Positions 33,245 to 43,228 are shown, counted from the first letter of the stretch. The stretch is 64,000 nucleotides of DNA from UBA4421 sp002704225 (GCA_902556425.1 CACDWG010000003.1:95780-159779); one strand, 5' to 3'. A program made the numbers and translations. Notes: a model not told the origin generated them from the sequence alone.

Positions 33245-34834
33245 ATGCAGAGCACGCTTAGAGACATTCACGCCCAGCGGCTACTGATTCTGGACTTCGG
33301 TTCCCAATACACCCAACTCATCGCTCGACGCGTACGTGAATGCGGGGTGTACTGTGAAATTTATCCTTTCGATATCACAGACGCTGAAATTGCCGAATTT
33401 TCTCCAGCAGGAGTGATTTTGTCTGGCGGTCCCGAAACGGTCACCGAAGGCGCGACGCCACGCATTCCAGCAGGTGTGTTTGAGCTAGGCGTGCCGGTGT
33501 TGGGCATTTGTTATGGCCTGCAGGCCATGGCCGCGCAGCTTGGTGGTGAAGTGGTGGCGTCGAACTTGAGAGAGTTTGGGCATGCCCAAATCGGGGCCGA
33601 GCACCCCAGCCTCCTGTTGGATTCAATGTTCAGCGAGTCAGATCAGGTCAGTGTGTGGATGAGTCACGGTGATAAAGTCGCGGCGCTGCCTGAAGGCTTT
33701 GTGTGCACGGCCAGTTCCGCAAATGCACCATTTGCCGCCATTGAAGACCCGGCGCGACGGTTTTTTGGTGTGCAGTTTCACCCAGAAGTCACCCATACCG
33801 ACAACGGCGAGGCGCTGATTAACCGCTTCACCAGAGACATTTGTGGCTGCCAAGGCGACTGGACGTCTGCCAATATCGTTGACGATGCCATCGCAGCGAT
33901 ACGCGCTCAGGTAGGCAGTGACAAGGTGGTGTTGGGACTCTCCGGGGGTGTTGATTCCTCAGTGGTCGCAGCGCTGCTGGCCAAGGCGATCGGTAGTCAA
34001 CTTACCTGTATTTTCGTAGATAACGGTTTGCTTCGAAAAAACGAAAGCGAAGAGGTGAGGGCGGCTTTTTCTGGCGCGATGGGTGAAGGCACCCTGGCTG
34101 AACTGAACATCAAGACCATTGATGCTCAGAGTGAGTTTCTCGATAAGCTGGCGGGCGTAGACGATCCTGAGGCCAAACGAAAAATCATCGGCGCGACCTT
34201 TATCGATGTCTTTGACCGTGAGGCTACAGCGTTACAAGACGTGAATTGGTTGGCTCAGGGCACCATTTATCCTGACGTGATTGAGTCTGCGGCCTCCAAG
34301 TATGGCAAGGCCCATGTGATTAAATCGCATCATAACGTCGGTGGCCTGCCAGAGCGGATGACCCTAAAGCTGGTGGAGCCATTACGGGAATTGTTTAAAG
34401 ACGAAGTCCGTAAAATTGGCCTGCATCTCGGGTTGCCGCCGTCGCTGATCTACCGACACCCGTTTCCCGGGCCCGGTCTGGGCGTACGGATCTTGGGGGA
34501 AATCAAGCCAAGCTATGCGGATGTGTTGCGCGAAGCCGATGCGATCTTCATTCAAGAGCTTCGAGCGGCGGATTTGTACGATCATGTGTCTCAAGCCTTT
34601 GCCGTCTATTTGCCGGTGAAATCTGTGGGCGTAGTAGGTGACGCCCGGCGCTACGAACATGTGATTGCGCTGCGTGCAGTAGAAACCATTGATTTCATGA
34701 CGGCTCGCTGGGCCCATTTGCCCTACGAGTTTATCGAGCAAGTATCAAACCGCATCATTAACGAAATTGCAGGTGTCTCGCGAGTCGTTTATGACGTGTC
34801 CAGTAAACCGCCCGCGACGATTGAGTGGGAGTAA
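33245..34834 (+). CDS. guaA: GMP synthase (glutamine-hydrolysing)
   Basis: GuaA converts XMP to GMP using glutamine ammonia. The protein has 529 residues. The amidotransferase domain has the nucleophile in GICYGLQAMA (Cys about 88) and QFHPEVTHTDNG for the His/Glu pair (about 178). The ATP pyrophosphatase P-loop is LGLSGGVDSSVVAALL (about 232-247). The C-terminal dimerisation domain contains RHPFPGPGLGVRILGE. The start follows AAGGAAGG. A strong terminator lies 59 bases after the stop, closing the guaBA unit. Confidence 0.97.
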   Translation: MQSTLRDIHAQRLLILDFGSQYTQLIARRVRECGVYCEIYPFDITDAEIAEFSPAGVILSGGPETVTEGATPRIPAGVFELGVPVLGICYGLQAMAAQLGGEVVASNLREFGHAQIGAEHPSLLLDSMFSESDQVSVWMSHGDKVAALPEGFVCTASSANAPFAAIEDPARRFFGVQFHPEVTHTDNGEALINRFTRDICGCQGDWTSANIVDDAIAAIRAQVGSDKVVLGLSGGVDSSVVAALLAKAIGSQLTCIFVDNGLLRKNESEEVRAAFSGAMGEGTLAELNIKTIDAQSEFLDKLAGVDDPEAKRKIIGATFIDVFDREATALQDVNWLAQGTIYPDVIESAASKYGKAHVIKSHHNVGGLPERMTLKLVEPLRELFKDEVRKIGLHLGLPPSLIYRHPFPGPGLGVRILGEIKPSYADVLREADAIFIQELRAADLYDHVSQAFAVYLPVKSVGVVGDARRYEHVIALRAVETIDFMTARWAHLPYEFIEQVSNRIINEIAGVSRVVYDVSSKPPATIEWE

Positions 34835-34893
34835 TAGGGTGATTCTAACCCAATGATTAATATAGTTTTTCGAGTTGCAAAGAAGTTACAAAG

Positions 34894-34917
34894 AGCCCCG
34901 TTTTTGGGGCTTTTTTA
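34894..34917 (+). terminator. Rho-independent terminator of guaBA
   Basis: AGCCCC, loop GTTTTT, GGGGCT, then a run of T. This is a canonical intrinsic terminator. Confidence 0.85.
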
Positions 34918-35090
34918 CAAGCGAAGTTACAAACCGTAGCGACTACTGCGCATCATAAGTATCGTGTACTAGTGCTAAGCGTAATTGACGCCGATACACA
35001 TGTGATGTGGCTTACCCTGCATAAGTACGTTAACTCAGAGAGGTAAGTTTTTGCAGCAGCGATGAGCTGAAGAGGTGGGTTATAAATTTT

Positions 35091-35936
35091 ATGAAAAAGA
35101 ATAGTTTGTGTGTTGCGGTTGCCTTGTTTGGTTTGGCTCATGCACCCGTCGCTGTTGCAGAAGGTGCTCAGCAGCTAGCAGCGGAGCAATCAGCGCGTCC
35201 GCTTTCGGCTTTCTTTGGGTTAGACAACAATCTGCCCTTTGGCGCTAATGTCCTGTGTTTAGGCGCGTCGGGTGAGGACGGTATGCCGGTGGTTTTGAGC
35301 CACACCATTAACCCAGATTCATTGCAAGCTGAAGACTTCCGTGTGGTCAGGCAGTCCGGAGCCACTAACACGCCTATGTGTGTCACCCTGCGCCCAGCAG
35401 GCGACATGGATGAAAATCGGACGGTTTTGCTGATTGGTGAATTCGGCAATGCCGATGATGATCCGCCAGTTAAGGTGTTGATCGTAGATGATGTGCTCTC
35501 AGACGCTACCGACAGCCCCCAGGTGAACTTTCGTGGTACCCAAGTCTCGGTTATTCCGCTCGACGCCGGCCCAGAGATTATTTTGGCTGTGGCGGTGCCA
35601 AAAGATATCTGGTCGCTGTCGGGTCGGGGAACGTCTTGCCCCACCGCGACCAAACAGGTGGTGCGGGTGACCTGGACAGGTGGCGTGAGACTGCCCAACA
35701 GAGACGAGTTGGGCGAGGCACAGAGGATGTTATATAAGGTAAGCCTCACCGCAGCGGATGGCTCTCGGTCCGAGGTGAGTCCGGCAGCATTGGCAGACCT
35801 AGGCGACGCCGACAACAACCACTTTCTGTGTCTGGACACGACCACGCCCGCTACCGCCGTGGCTTTTCCTGCGGGGCATCTGGTTGATCCGAACGGTGAT
35901 CTAAATGCAGATTCCAAGGTTATGGTTCGCAGATAG
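35091..35936 (+). CDS. Secreted protein of unknown function
   Basis: The protein has 281 residues with a signal peptide (MKKNSLCVAVALFGLAHAPVAVA, mature EGAQQ). Four cysteines in the mature part (LCLGASG, MCVTLRP, SCPTATK, LCLDTTT) suggest two disulphides. Repeating beta strands and an acidic end (DPNGDLNADS, a calcium-loop-like sequence) suggest an extracellular or periplasmic beta-sandwich. I recognise no family. It has its own leader after the guaA terminator and converges with the hydrolase gene at 36056. Confidence 0.72.
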   Translation: MKKNSLCVAVALFGLAHAPVAVAEGAQQLAAEQSARPLSAFFGLDNNLPFGANVLCLGASGEDGMPVVLSHTINPDSLQAEDFRVVRQSGATNTPMCVTLRPAGDMDENRTVLLIGEFGNADDDPPVKVLIVDDVLSDATDSPQVNFRGTQVSVIPLDAGPEIILAVAVPKDIWSLSGRGTSCPTATKQVVRVTWTGGVRLPNRDELGEAQRMLYKVSLTAADGSRSEVSPAALADLGDADNNHFLCLDTTTPATAVAFPAGHLVDPNGDLNADSKVMVRR

Positions 35937-36055
35937 TTCTAAAAGCCTAGGTCTGCGGTACCGATCAGCACCAAAGCTACGGTGGCTGCGCCGAAGTTGT
36001 CAGAACTCAGCACAGCGGTGCAATTTTTTGCGCGGATTGGAGCCGCGCACAAACA

Positions 36056-37099
36056 CTATTTCAGGTGTGTCCTAAGGAACATACTAACTTCTTGAAACGT
36101 GCTTATTGATTCGGGCGATCCTTCCACAACCAAGTATCCCGCGTGGGATAGGCCTTCAAAAACGTGAAGATCAGCCACTACCCCAACATCCCTGAGTTTA
36201 CGATGTGCTCGAACCGTATCGCTCAGAAACATATCCCTTGTACCGGACACTAAAATAGTCGGTGGAAAGCCATCGAAATCACCATAAAGCGGTGAGATCA
36301 AAGGGTTCTTCAAATCTTGACCGTCGGCATAAAAGAGCGCGAGCGATTCCACTAATCCGTCGTAACTCACAAGAATGCGATCAATACCTTCAAGGCTGTG
36401 CAAAGTGTCGCTGGTTTTAGTGAGGTCTGCCCAGGGAGTTCCAGCGAAAATCGCTCCTGGCACGGGCAGGTTAAGGGACTTCATCTGATGTGTGGCGGCA
36501 AACGATAAACCAGCGCCTGCAGAGGTACCGCCTATGGCTATTTGACCTGGCTGTCTTGTTTTTAATGCCTCACGGTATACCGCTATTGTATTGTCCACCG
36601 CGGCAGGGAATGGAGCCTCAGGAGGCATACGATAATCGATCAACACGGCACTAATCCCGGACGAAGCGGCCACTACTACTGCTTCGGTCACACTGCTATC
36701 GCCTCCTCCTAATACGTAACCGCCACCATGGAGATGCACAAACAGATGGTTTATGTGTTCGGGCGCTATACGATCTGGTTTGACGTGATAAACCTTAACG
36801 CCGGCTATTGTGTCTTTGGTAATTGTTACACCTGCCGATTTGCCAAGTGCATCCAGATCTAGCGACTTTGGTGCCCCCATCGTGGTAAGTGTCGTGCCGT
36901 CTACAGGTTGACTGGCCATTGCCACATTCGGCGCGGGTGTTGATGAGATGGAGATTCTAAGCGCCTCGCTACCGGCTGCCGGAGCGGGTAAGGTTCGAGA
37001 GCCAATTGTCCAATCTCCCTCAGCCGCGACGGCGCTGGCGAAGATAAGCGGGAGCGTCATTATCGAAACAAACATCAACGGATAATTTCTGAGTCTCAT
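36056..37099 (-). CDS. Secreted alpha/beta hydrolase of the hormone-sensitive-lipase type
   Basis: The protein has 347 residues with a signal peptide (ending FASAVAAEG, near residue 26). The oxyanion motif HLHGGGYVLGGG lies near residue 122, the nucleophile in GGTSAGAGLS (Ser about 195), the Asp in VSGTRDMFLSD (about 288), and the final His in GLSHAGYLV (about 320). These four elements define family IV esterases. Substrates are usually short-chain esters. The start has GAAAGG upstream. A TetR regulator is transcribed divergently, with a palindromic operator between them, so the hydrolase is probably its target. Confidence 0.88.
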   Translation of the reverse strand: MRLRNYPLMFVSIMTLPLIFASAVAAEGDWTIGSRTLPAPAAGSEALRISISSTPAPNVAMASQPVDGTTLTTMGAPKSLDLDALGKSAGVTITKDTIAGVKVYHVKPDRIAPEHINHLFVHLHGGGYVLGGGDSSVTEAVVVAASSGISAVLIDYRMPPEAPFPAAVDNTIAVYREALKTRQPGQIAIGGTSAGAGLSFAATHQMKSLNLPVPGAIFAGTPWADLTKTSDTLHSLEGIDRILVSYDGLVESLALFYADGQDLKNPLISPLYGDFDGFPPTILVSGTRDMFLSDTVRAHRKLRDVGVVADLHVFEGLSHAGYLVVEGSPESISTFQEVSMFLRTHLK

Positions 37100-37189
37100 T
37101 TTTTCTACCTTTCTTCTTTTGGTTTGGAATCGAGTCGAATTACAAAGGCCTAGCTGGAATGACTATTCATAGTAGTGCCACCCCTAGAG

Positions 37190-37225
37190 TTGTACATATG
37201 TACGAATGGATTGTATGATTGTACA
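37190..37225. promoter_or_regulatory. Palindromic operator between hydrolase and TetR genes
   Basis: TTGTACATATGTACGAA contains the perfect 12-bp palindrome GTACATATGTAC (37192-37203). A second, weaker TGTA...TGTACA motif lies at 37212-37225, just before the regulator's start. Position and symmetry suggest a TetR-family operator repressing both genes. Confidence 0.6.
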
Positions 37226-37227
37226 GA

Positions 37228-37836
37228 ATGGAAGCAGAAAACCGAACAGCTAAGAAATCAAAATCAGAGCTCTCCTCTCGTGACCTCATCATGTCGGCAA
37301 CCCTGCGCCTGATAGCACAAGAGGGCATTGACGCGGTGACACATAGACGTGTCGCTGAGATTGCAGGTGTGTCCCCGGGCACTACAACTCACCATTTCGC
37401 AGGTCGCAAAGGTCTCCTGCGAGAGTCTTTCATCAGCTACTTAAGTTCAGGAGACACGCTCTTTACGATGTTTTATGCAACGGCGGCGCAGGACGGGCCC
37501 ATGGCTGTTGATAGTGTGCGAGAGGGCTTGGTGCGGCTTGTTGAGCGCGAGTTCGCAGACGCCTCACTGCTGCGGGCGGAGTATGAACTCATGTTATTTG
37601 CCTCCCAGGATGATGAGCTGGGCAAGGCAGTAACAGCCTGGGAGGCACGCGCCGCCGGTGCCGTTGCAGCAGTAATGGAACAGGCAGGTGCAAGGCGGCC
37701 AACGGAAGCTGCGCGCACTCTGATTAATTTCATTCGCGGTTTTGAATTGGAGCGATTGGTAAATACGAACTTGAGCGTCAAGGAGTTTGAGAGACGACTG
37801 ACACCGTTGTTGCGGGCATTGTGTTCTGTGGAGTGA
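37228..37836 (+). CDS. TetR-family transcriptional regulator
   Basis: The ATG at 37228 gives 202 residues; a TTG at 37219 would add three. The N-terminal helix-turn-helix is LIMSATLRLIAQEGIDAVTH then VAEIAGVSPGTTTHHFAGRK (about 22-62), with HHF where many relatives have YYHF. The C-terminal ligand domain is helical (YELMLFASQDDELGKAVTAWE). It lies divergent from the hydrolase and over a palindromic operator, so autorepression and control of the hydrolase are likely. The inducer is unknown. Confidence 0.88.
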   Translation: MEAENRTAKKSKSELSSRDLIMSATLRLIAQEGIDAVTHRRVAEIAGVSPGTTTHHFAGRKGLLRESFISYLSSGDTLFTMFYATAAQDGPMAVDSVREGLVRLVEREFADASLLRAEYELMLFASQDDELGKAVTAWEARAAGAVAAVMEQAGARRPTEAARTLINFIRGFELERLVNTNLSVKEFERRLTPLLRALCSVE

Positions 37837-37984
37837 GGTTACAATCGCTGTGGGGGGGTGGCAGGCTTTGCGAACGAGTATGCGACCCTGCCCAGCATGT
37901 CGCTGCTGCATAGCTGGTTGCGCCGGACACACCCTAATGCGCCAGGCTATCTTCTAGCTATTTTTTCATGGGGTGATATCGAAC

Positions 37985-39097
37985 ATGTCTAATTCAAACA
38001 AGATAAATCATAAGCTGGATTATGACGTTGTTGTGGTAGGCGCGGGTGTGGCAGGTTTGGCTGCTGGTTATTTTCTCAGCGAGCAGGCAAAAGTCGTTGT
38101 CCTAGAACAGGAGGAGCAACCGGCTTATCACAGTACCGGACGCTCAGCAGCGCTGTATATAGAAGGTTACGAGAACCCCGTGGTTGCGGGTCTCACAGCG
38201 CAAAGCGGGGGCTTTTTTAGAACCCAACATGAAGGCGCGCGACCGTTGTTGCACGATCGCGGGGGATTAGCTATCGCGGTCGAGGGTCAAGAACGTGCCC
38301 TATCAAAGTACCTTTCGATATGGCAGCCATTCTGCCCAAATCTCAAGCCCCTAACCGCAGCAGAGTGTCGGTTGATTTGCCCAATTCTGGACAACAAAAA
38401 GCTGATTGGCGGAGCTTACGACCCAGACTGGAAATCCATCGATACCCACGAACTGATCCAAATCTATCTCCGCGGCCTGCGGAACAATCAAAGCACGCTC
38501 CAGACCGGACAGAAGGTAGCTGCCTTAGTGCCGCGTGACGAGGGTTGGGAAGTGCAAACCAACAAAAGAACTTTTAACGCGCGTTGGGTCGTGAACGCTG
38601 CTGGTGCTTGGGCAAATGAAGTGGCGCAGCTTGCGGGCCTAAGCCCAATAGACTTAACGCCAATGCGCCGCACTGCTGCGATGATTGAAGCTCCAGTGGA
38701 GGCCAGCGAGTGGCCGGTAGTGTATAGCATGAGTGGGGATCTATATTTTAAGCCCGAAGGCGCGAGCTTAATGGTGTCGCCCCAAGACGAAACGCCATCA
38801 CCGCCGATGGATGCTTTTCCCGAGGATTTGGATATCGCCATCGCTGTAGACAATTTCTCAAAAATATCGGATTACCCAGTGAACCATGTTCAGCACAGCT
38901 GGGCTGGACTCAGAACCTTTGCGCGAGACCGGTTGCCAGTCTTAGGCTCAGACCCAAATTCCAACAGTTTTTTCTGGTTGGCAGGGCAAGGCGGATTCGG
39001 CGTGCAGACGTCTCCCGCGCTAGGCAAGTTAACTGCTGACTCAATTCTTAACAACAAGCCCATCGATCAAATAATTCACCGACAGCGTTTCAGTTAG
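37985..39097 (+). CDS. FAD-dependent oxidoreductase of the DAO family
   Basis: The ATG at 37985 gives 370 residues. The FAD-binding Rossmann motif is VVVVGAGVAGLAAGYFLSEQ (about 16-35), with LEQEEQPAYHSTGRSAA after it. WVNAAGAWANEVAQLAGL (about 200) and the C-terminal WLAGQGGFGVQTSPALGKL (about 335) are typical of glycine oxidase/D-amino-acid dehydrogenase-like proteins. It oxidises a small amine or hydroxy acid in the cytoplasm; which one cannot be told. It is followed by a CoA-transferase gene after 260 bases with no clear gene. Confidence 0.88.
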   Translation: MSNSNKINHKLDYDVVVVGAGVAGLAAGYFLSEQAKVVVLEQEEQPAYHSTGRSAALYIEGYENPVVAGLTAQSGGFFRTQHEGARPLLHDRGGLAIAVEGQERALSKYLSIWQPFCPNLKPLTAAECRLICPILDNKKLIGGAYDPDWKSIDTHELIQIYLRGLRNNQSTLQTGQKVAALVPRDEGWEVQTNKRTFNARWVVNAAGAWANEVAQLAGLSPIDLTPMRRTAAMIEAPVEASEWPVVYSMSGDLYFKPEGASLMVSPQDETPSPPMDAFPEDLDIAIAVDNFSKISDYPVNHVQHSWAGLRTFARDRLPVLGSDPNSNSFFWLAGQGGFGVQTSPALGKLTADSILNNKPIDQIIHRQRFS

Positions 39098-39358
39098 GCG
39101 GCAGCATGGCTGAAAAGCCAATCCTTTTGTCGCATCTGTGATGACATTAGGAAGGCGACGCCACTATTGAGTGAGAGTAGTAGGCTAGGTCTAAGATCCC
39201 TGCTGATAAGGTGTTACGATTTCGAAAGCTCGCGCTGCTACTCTTGCGAAGGGTAGAGGGCGCCGCTGCGTGTTCTCGGGATCGGAGCAGTTGGGTGCAA
39301 AGAAACCATTGAACCGACAGAGGGTTGAGCTATCGCATAAGTAGGGGGAGTTGCGGGT

Positions 39359-41734
39359 ATGTCGGAAGTATTGAAAGGTGTTCGAGTTGTCGATCTAACA
39401 CGCGGACCAGCCGGTGGCCTAGCAACCATGATCATGGCTGATTTTGGCGCCGAGGTCTTAGTCATAGATGAGCCGGCACGCCACGGTACCGATCAACTCG
39501 CCTCAACCCCGATGTGGCGCCGGGGTAAGCGCAATCTGACTCTGGACACCAAGGATGCGAAGCAGCGCGAGGTGTTAGAAAAGCTGCTCGCGGGGGCTGA
39601 TGTTTGTCTCTTTAATTGGCGCTCTCAAGCGCTTGAAGCGCAAGCGTTAGACTTTGACAGCGTACATGCGCGACACCCGCATCTGATTTATTGCCATATT
39701 TCTGGGTTTGGGAGTTATGGCCCTAAGGCGAATTATCCTGGATACGAACATCTGGCCGCGGCTGCCTCAGGGCGCATGCAAGGTTTCGCTGGCATCTGCG
39801 ATAGAGCTGGCCCCGTTTATTCTGCGCTTCAAGTGGGCACTCATGCTACGGCTCAGTCAGCACTGTCCGGTATTTTGGCAGCGCTGCTTGCTCGTGGCAC
39901 GACGGGAGTGGGACAGTTAGTGGAGACAAGCATGCTGCAAGGCATGCTGCCCTACGAACAAGGGGCGATGATCGGTCGTCAGTTTCCAGAACGTTTCGGC
40001 GCGATGTATCCGGAAGTGCCACCGAATGAATCGCCCATGCCGACACTCCACTATCATCCGGCTCAAGCCGGTGATGGCCGTTGGCTGCAGTTTGGCAACC
40101 TCTTACCCCATCTGTTTGATAACTTTCTTATGGTGACCGATTTAATCGACATCATTGCAGATCCAGACTTTGAACCGACTCAACTGGCTCTGCCGCCAGA
40201 AAAATATGAGCCGTTCCGTGACCGTATGCTCCGTCGTCTGCAGGAGCGTCCGGCAGCAGATTGGATAAGTGATTGTGTCGCGAATGGCAGCGTCGTTGCC
40301 GCGACCTATCAGACCACCCAAGACGCCCTTCGAGATCCAGACATCGTCGCCAACGGCCATGCGATCGATCGAGACGATGGCGGCATCCAGCTTGGCCCGC
40401 TGGCCAGAATGACGAAAACACCGGCTCAGCCAGGACGACCCTGTCAGCCTGACAATGGCTGGTCTGACCGATGGCAAGCCGATCCCCGGCCCCGTCCCAA
40501 GGTCAACGATGTTGAGGAACTGCCGCTTGCTGGTCTGCGTGTGTTAGAAATCGCGACGATTATTGCTGCACCCCTGGGGGCCTCTTTTCTGGCCGATATG
40601 GGGGCCGAAGTCACAAAAATTGAACAGATTAATGGAGACCCCTACAGAGGTTTGGCGATGGGGGTTGGTTCCGCTCGGGTGAACGCTGGCAAACGTAGCA
40701 TCAGTCTCAATCTGAAATCCGCTGAAGGGCAAGCGATCGCGGCCAAGCTTGCCGCGAAAGCAGACGTGCTGATCCATAACTATCGCCCCGGCGTCCCTGA
40801 AAAATTAGGCATCGGTTACGACCAAATCGCCCAAGTCAATCCGAACATCGTCTATCTACAAGTGAATGGCTATGGCCCCGACGGTCCCGGTGCACAACGG
40901 CCTTCAACCCATCCGATTCCCGGTGCTGCGATGGGTGGTGTGCTTTATCAAATGGGCGAACGCGTGCCAGAACAGCAACAAGACATTCCTGCTCTACGCA
41001 CTTGGACCAGACGTTTAATGCGAGCTAACGAACTGAATCCCGATCCGAACACCGCTATGGTGGTCTGCTCCTCGGCACTTCTGGGTTTAAATGCGCTCCA
41101 GCGGACGGGTAAGGGGCAGCGCATCTTAATTGATATGTTTGGCGCAAACGCATACGCAAATCACGACGACTTTCTCAGCTATCCCGGAAAGGCCCCAAGA
41201 GCCATGCCCGATGAAGGTTTGCACGGGCTCCACCCAAGCTACCGTCTGTACGCAACGGCCGAAGACCAGTGGGTGTTCTTAGCCGTGCCAGAAGAAAAAG
41301 AAAAAAAGCGTTTTGCCGAACGCCTTACGGCGCTCGGGATAGAGGTTGATATCGCCATTTTAACCAGGAATGACGAGACGACGGTGGGTCATTTGAGCGA
41401 AATTTTTAAGGGTAAAAATGCAGAATTTTGGGAAGCCCAGCTTGCTCCGCAGGGCGTGGGCTGTGTGCGCGCGGATCGCTACAGCCCAGTCGAGTTTTGG
41501 TGGCATGATCCTCAAGTCCAATCGCTGAATTTGACTCAGCCCACCGAGCACCCTGCTTGGGGAGCTTATGACCGCCATGGCGCCAATGTTACCTTTGGTC
41601 GTCGTCAGCCGAAGCTGAAGCCGCCACCGACAGCCGGTCAACATGCAGAGGAACTACTGGCTGAGATAGGCTACGACTCAGCCTCCATTGCCAAGCTTCT
41701 GGCGCAAGGCACGATCTGGAAGGAACAAGCGTAG
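39359..41734 (+). CDS. Two-domain class III CoA-transferase (CaiB/BaiF family)
   Basis: The protein has 791 residues, about twice the family length. Domain 1 is about 1-375 (GVRVVDLTRGPAGG...DFGAEV) and domain 2 about 388-791 (LRVLEIATIIAAPLGASF, DMGAEVTKIE, LHPSYRLYATAEDQWVFLAV). In the active-site segment, domain 2 has PDPNTAMV with Asp562 where formyl-CoA transferase has its catalytic aspartate; domain 1 reads GTHATAQ, so the aspartate is lost (Thr161). The tandem may form an internal pseudo-dimer of the interlocked fold, with one active half. The acyl group moved is unknown. Confidence 0.9.
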   Translation: MSEVLKGVRVVDLTRGPAGGLATMIMADFGAEVLVIDEPARHGTDQLASTPMWRRGKRNLTLDTKDAKQREVLEKLLAGADVCLFNWRSQALEAQALDFDSVHARHPHLIYCHISGFGSYGPKANYPGYEHLAAAASGRMQGFAGICDRAGPVYSALQVGTHATAQSALSGILAALLARGTTGVGQLVETSMLQGMLPYEQGAMIGRQFPERFGAMYPEVPPNESPMPTLHYHPAQAGDGRWLQFGNLLPHLFDNFLMVTDLIDIIADPDFEPTQLALPPEKYEPFRDRMLRRLQERPAADWISDCVANGSVVAATYQTTQDALRDPDIVANGHAIDRDDGGIQLGPLARMTKTPAQPGRPCQPDNGWSDRWQADPRPRPKVNDVEELPLAGLRVLEIATIIAAPLGASFLADMGAEVTKIEQINGDPYRGLAMGVGSARVNAGKRSISLNLKSAEGQAIAAKLAAKADVLIHNYRPGVPEKLGIGYDQIAQVNPNIVYLQVNGYGPDGPGAQRPSTHPIPGAAMGGVLYQMGERVPEQQQDIPALRTWTRRLMRANELNPDPNTAMVVCSSALLGLNALQRTGKGQRILIDMFGANAYANHDDFLSYPGKAPRAMPDEGLHGLHPSYRLYATAEDQWVFLAVPEEKEKKRFAERLTALGIEVDIAILTRNDETTVGHLSEIFKGKNAEFWEAQLAPQGVGCVRADRYSPVEFWWHDPQVQSLNLTQPTEHPAWGAYDRHGANVTFGRRQPKLKPPPTAGQHAEELLAEIGYDSASIAKLLAQGTIWKEQA

Positions 41735-41787
41735 CTGCAAAACCAGATCACTTGATTAGGTGACAGCTCTTGCTGTGATGCAGCGCC

Positions 41788-42744
41788 TTAGCTGGGATCG
41801 GTTTGATCCAAGTATTCGCTCAAGCCGTATCCAACTATTTCGTCATCCAGTCGATATTCGGTCATGCCTTCGCCAATTCGGGTATTCGCTCCCGACCGCC
41901 GATTTCTCAGCGGGATATAGGCTTTTACTGTTCCGGAAAGGTGCCTTACTTGGCCGTTCTCCAGCCGCAATTCAGCATCCAGTTTTTTGTGATACCCGGA
42001 GCCGCTGTCAAATTCGGTTTTGATAGATGCCGCTTCGATCTTCTCTAGGGATTGCCCTTTTTGAAACAAGCCTTTGCCAATTCCGTCACCATTTGTCGTG
42101 ATAATCAGACCAAGGTCATCGCCGAAATTGCACGTAATCCAGCGGTAGGATGGGGTGGACTGCCAGAACCGAGGCCCCCAACTGTGGTCTCTCAGACCCC
42201 AGCCTGAAAAGTTCATCTCGGTGCCCCCAAGCATCAGCTCGCCGGACACTTTCATATGCTGTTCAGTGTGCGATCTTGCAAACTCGTTGCCGTCCCCAGG
42301 CTCTCCTACGTGTCCATAGAGTGGGCCCACTGCGGTGTGCTCCAGGTTGATTTTTATTGATTGGCTTGGGTTGTTCTTAAACGCGTGGCTCGGATTCTCC
42401 ATATCTGACGGATCTTTGAGAAACAGAGCCTTGCCGTCGTACCGAGTAAGGACTCTTTCGGCGGGCTCGACGATTTCGATAGCGATACCGCCAGCCTGCC
42501 AGCGGTCGTTATTGCTTATCTGAGGTTTTGCATAAGTGAAGTAGGCGGAGCCATCTGGGTTCCAGACAATGACGGTCATCTCGGCGTAGCCTTCGTTTGC
42601 TCTGTTGCCGATCCGTAGAAAGCCGCCTCTTTGTTGAACCGGATCAAAAAAATTGAAGTAGACCGACTCATTGAAATTTATTTCAGGACCGACTGGATGC
42701 GTGTAGTCGTCCTCGGGAGTCAGATTGCCAATTATTTTTGCCAT
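41788..42744 (-). CDS. Conserved hypothetical protein, lipocalin/CrtC-like (DUF7064/7065-like)
   Basis: The ATG at 42744 has GAGGAG upstream, giving 318 residues. There is no signal peptide. The segment GWGLRDHSWGPRFWQ (about 181-195) and the opening NESVYFNFFDPVQQRGGFLRIGNRANEG are typical of a family of tandem-lipocalin proteins found with steroid, terpene and CoA-ester genes. Function is unknown to me; ligand binding or hydration is suggested by fold only. It converges with the CoA-transferase gene. Confidence 0.8.
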   Translation of the reverse strand: MAKIIGNLTPEDDYTHPVGPEINFNESVYFNFFDPVQQRGGFLRIGNRANEGYAEMTVIVWNPDGSAYFTYAKPQISNNDRWQAGGIAIEIVEPAERVLTRYDGKALFLKDPSDMENPSHAFKNNPSQSIKINLEHTAVGPLYGHVGEPGDGNEFARSHTEQHMKVSGELMLGGTEMNFSGWGLRDHSWGPRFWQSTPSYRWITCNFGDDLGLIITTNGDGIGKGLFQKGQSLEKIEAASIKTEFDSGSGYHKKLDAELRLENGQVRHLSGTVKAYIPLRNRRSGANTRIGEGMTEYRLDDEIVGYGLSEYLDQTDPS

Positions 42745-43228
42745 TGGATTGCTCCTCGGTTTCAATGATTGATGGTTTGCGCTCCGTGTCGCTTTTAGCG
42801 CACGTGCTCATCGGTTGATCGCGTTAAAACGTTATCCTATTTCGTCATGTCTCGACAACGGGGCTCGCACCAATGGCGGTTTTGCAATGTTTAGAATCTA
42901 TCGGTCTCAAGGCGAAAACGGAGCACCTGTCAGGGAGAGCTGAGGTGAAGAAGGTCAATAGTTTCTGTTTATGCGGAAGATTTAGACAATTAAGGTTGGT
43001 CGTGGCGGGTGAGACGTGACAAAGCCTCAATTTGTCGATGTTAGGAGATTGATTCCAAGAGGTTATTGACGGAGTAACGGTGGAGTGGAGTAAAAATTCT
43101 GGTCGTATCGCAGTAATGGCGGTCTGACTGTGGGCCTTAATAGTGATGCGGCGGAAAGCGCAGGTTCCTGTCAAACGTTATTCAGATCAACAGCTGAAGG
43201 AGATTGAACGTTTGAATGGGAGTGAGCA
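42745..43228. other. Intergenic stretch with no supportable gene
   Basis: I see no coding frame with a good start, codon pattern or family match here. A GGGAGTGA ribosome site for the gene at 43229 lies at its end. Divergent promoters for the genes at 42744 and 43229 must lie here but I cannot assign boxes. Confidence 0.5.

Noticed and set aside
36030..36048. GCGCGG/CCGCGC hairpin between the convergent genes at 35936 and 36056, considered as a terminator
   Set aside because: The T-run precedes the stem on the plus strand and is an A-run after it on the minus strand, so it cannot be an intrinsic terminator in either direction.
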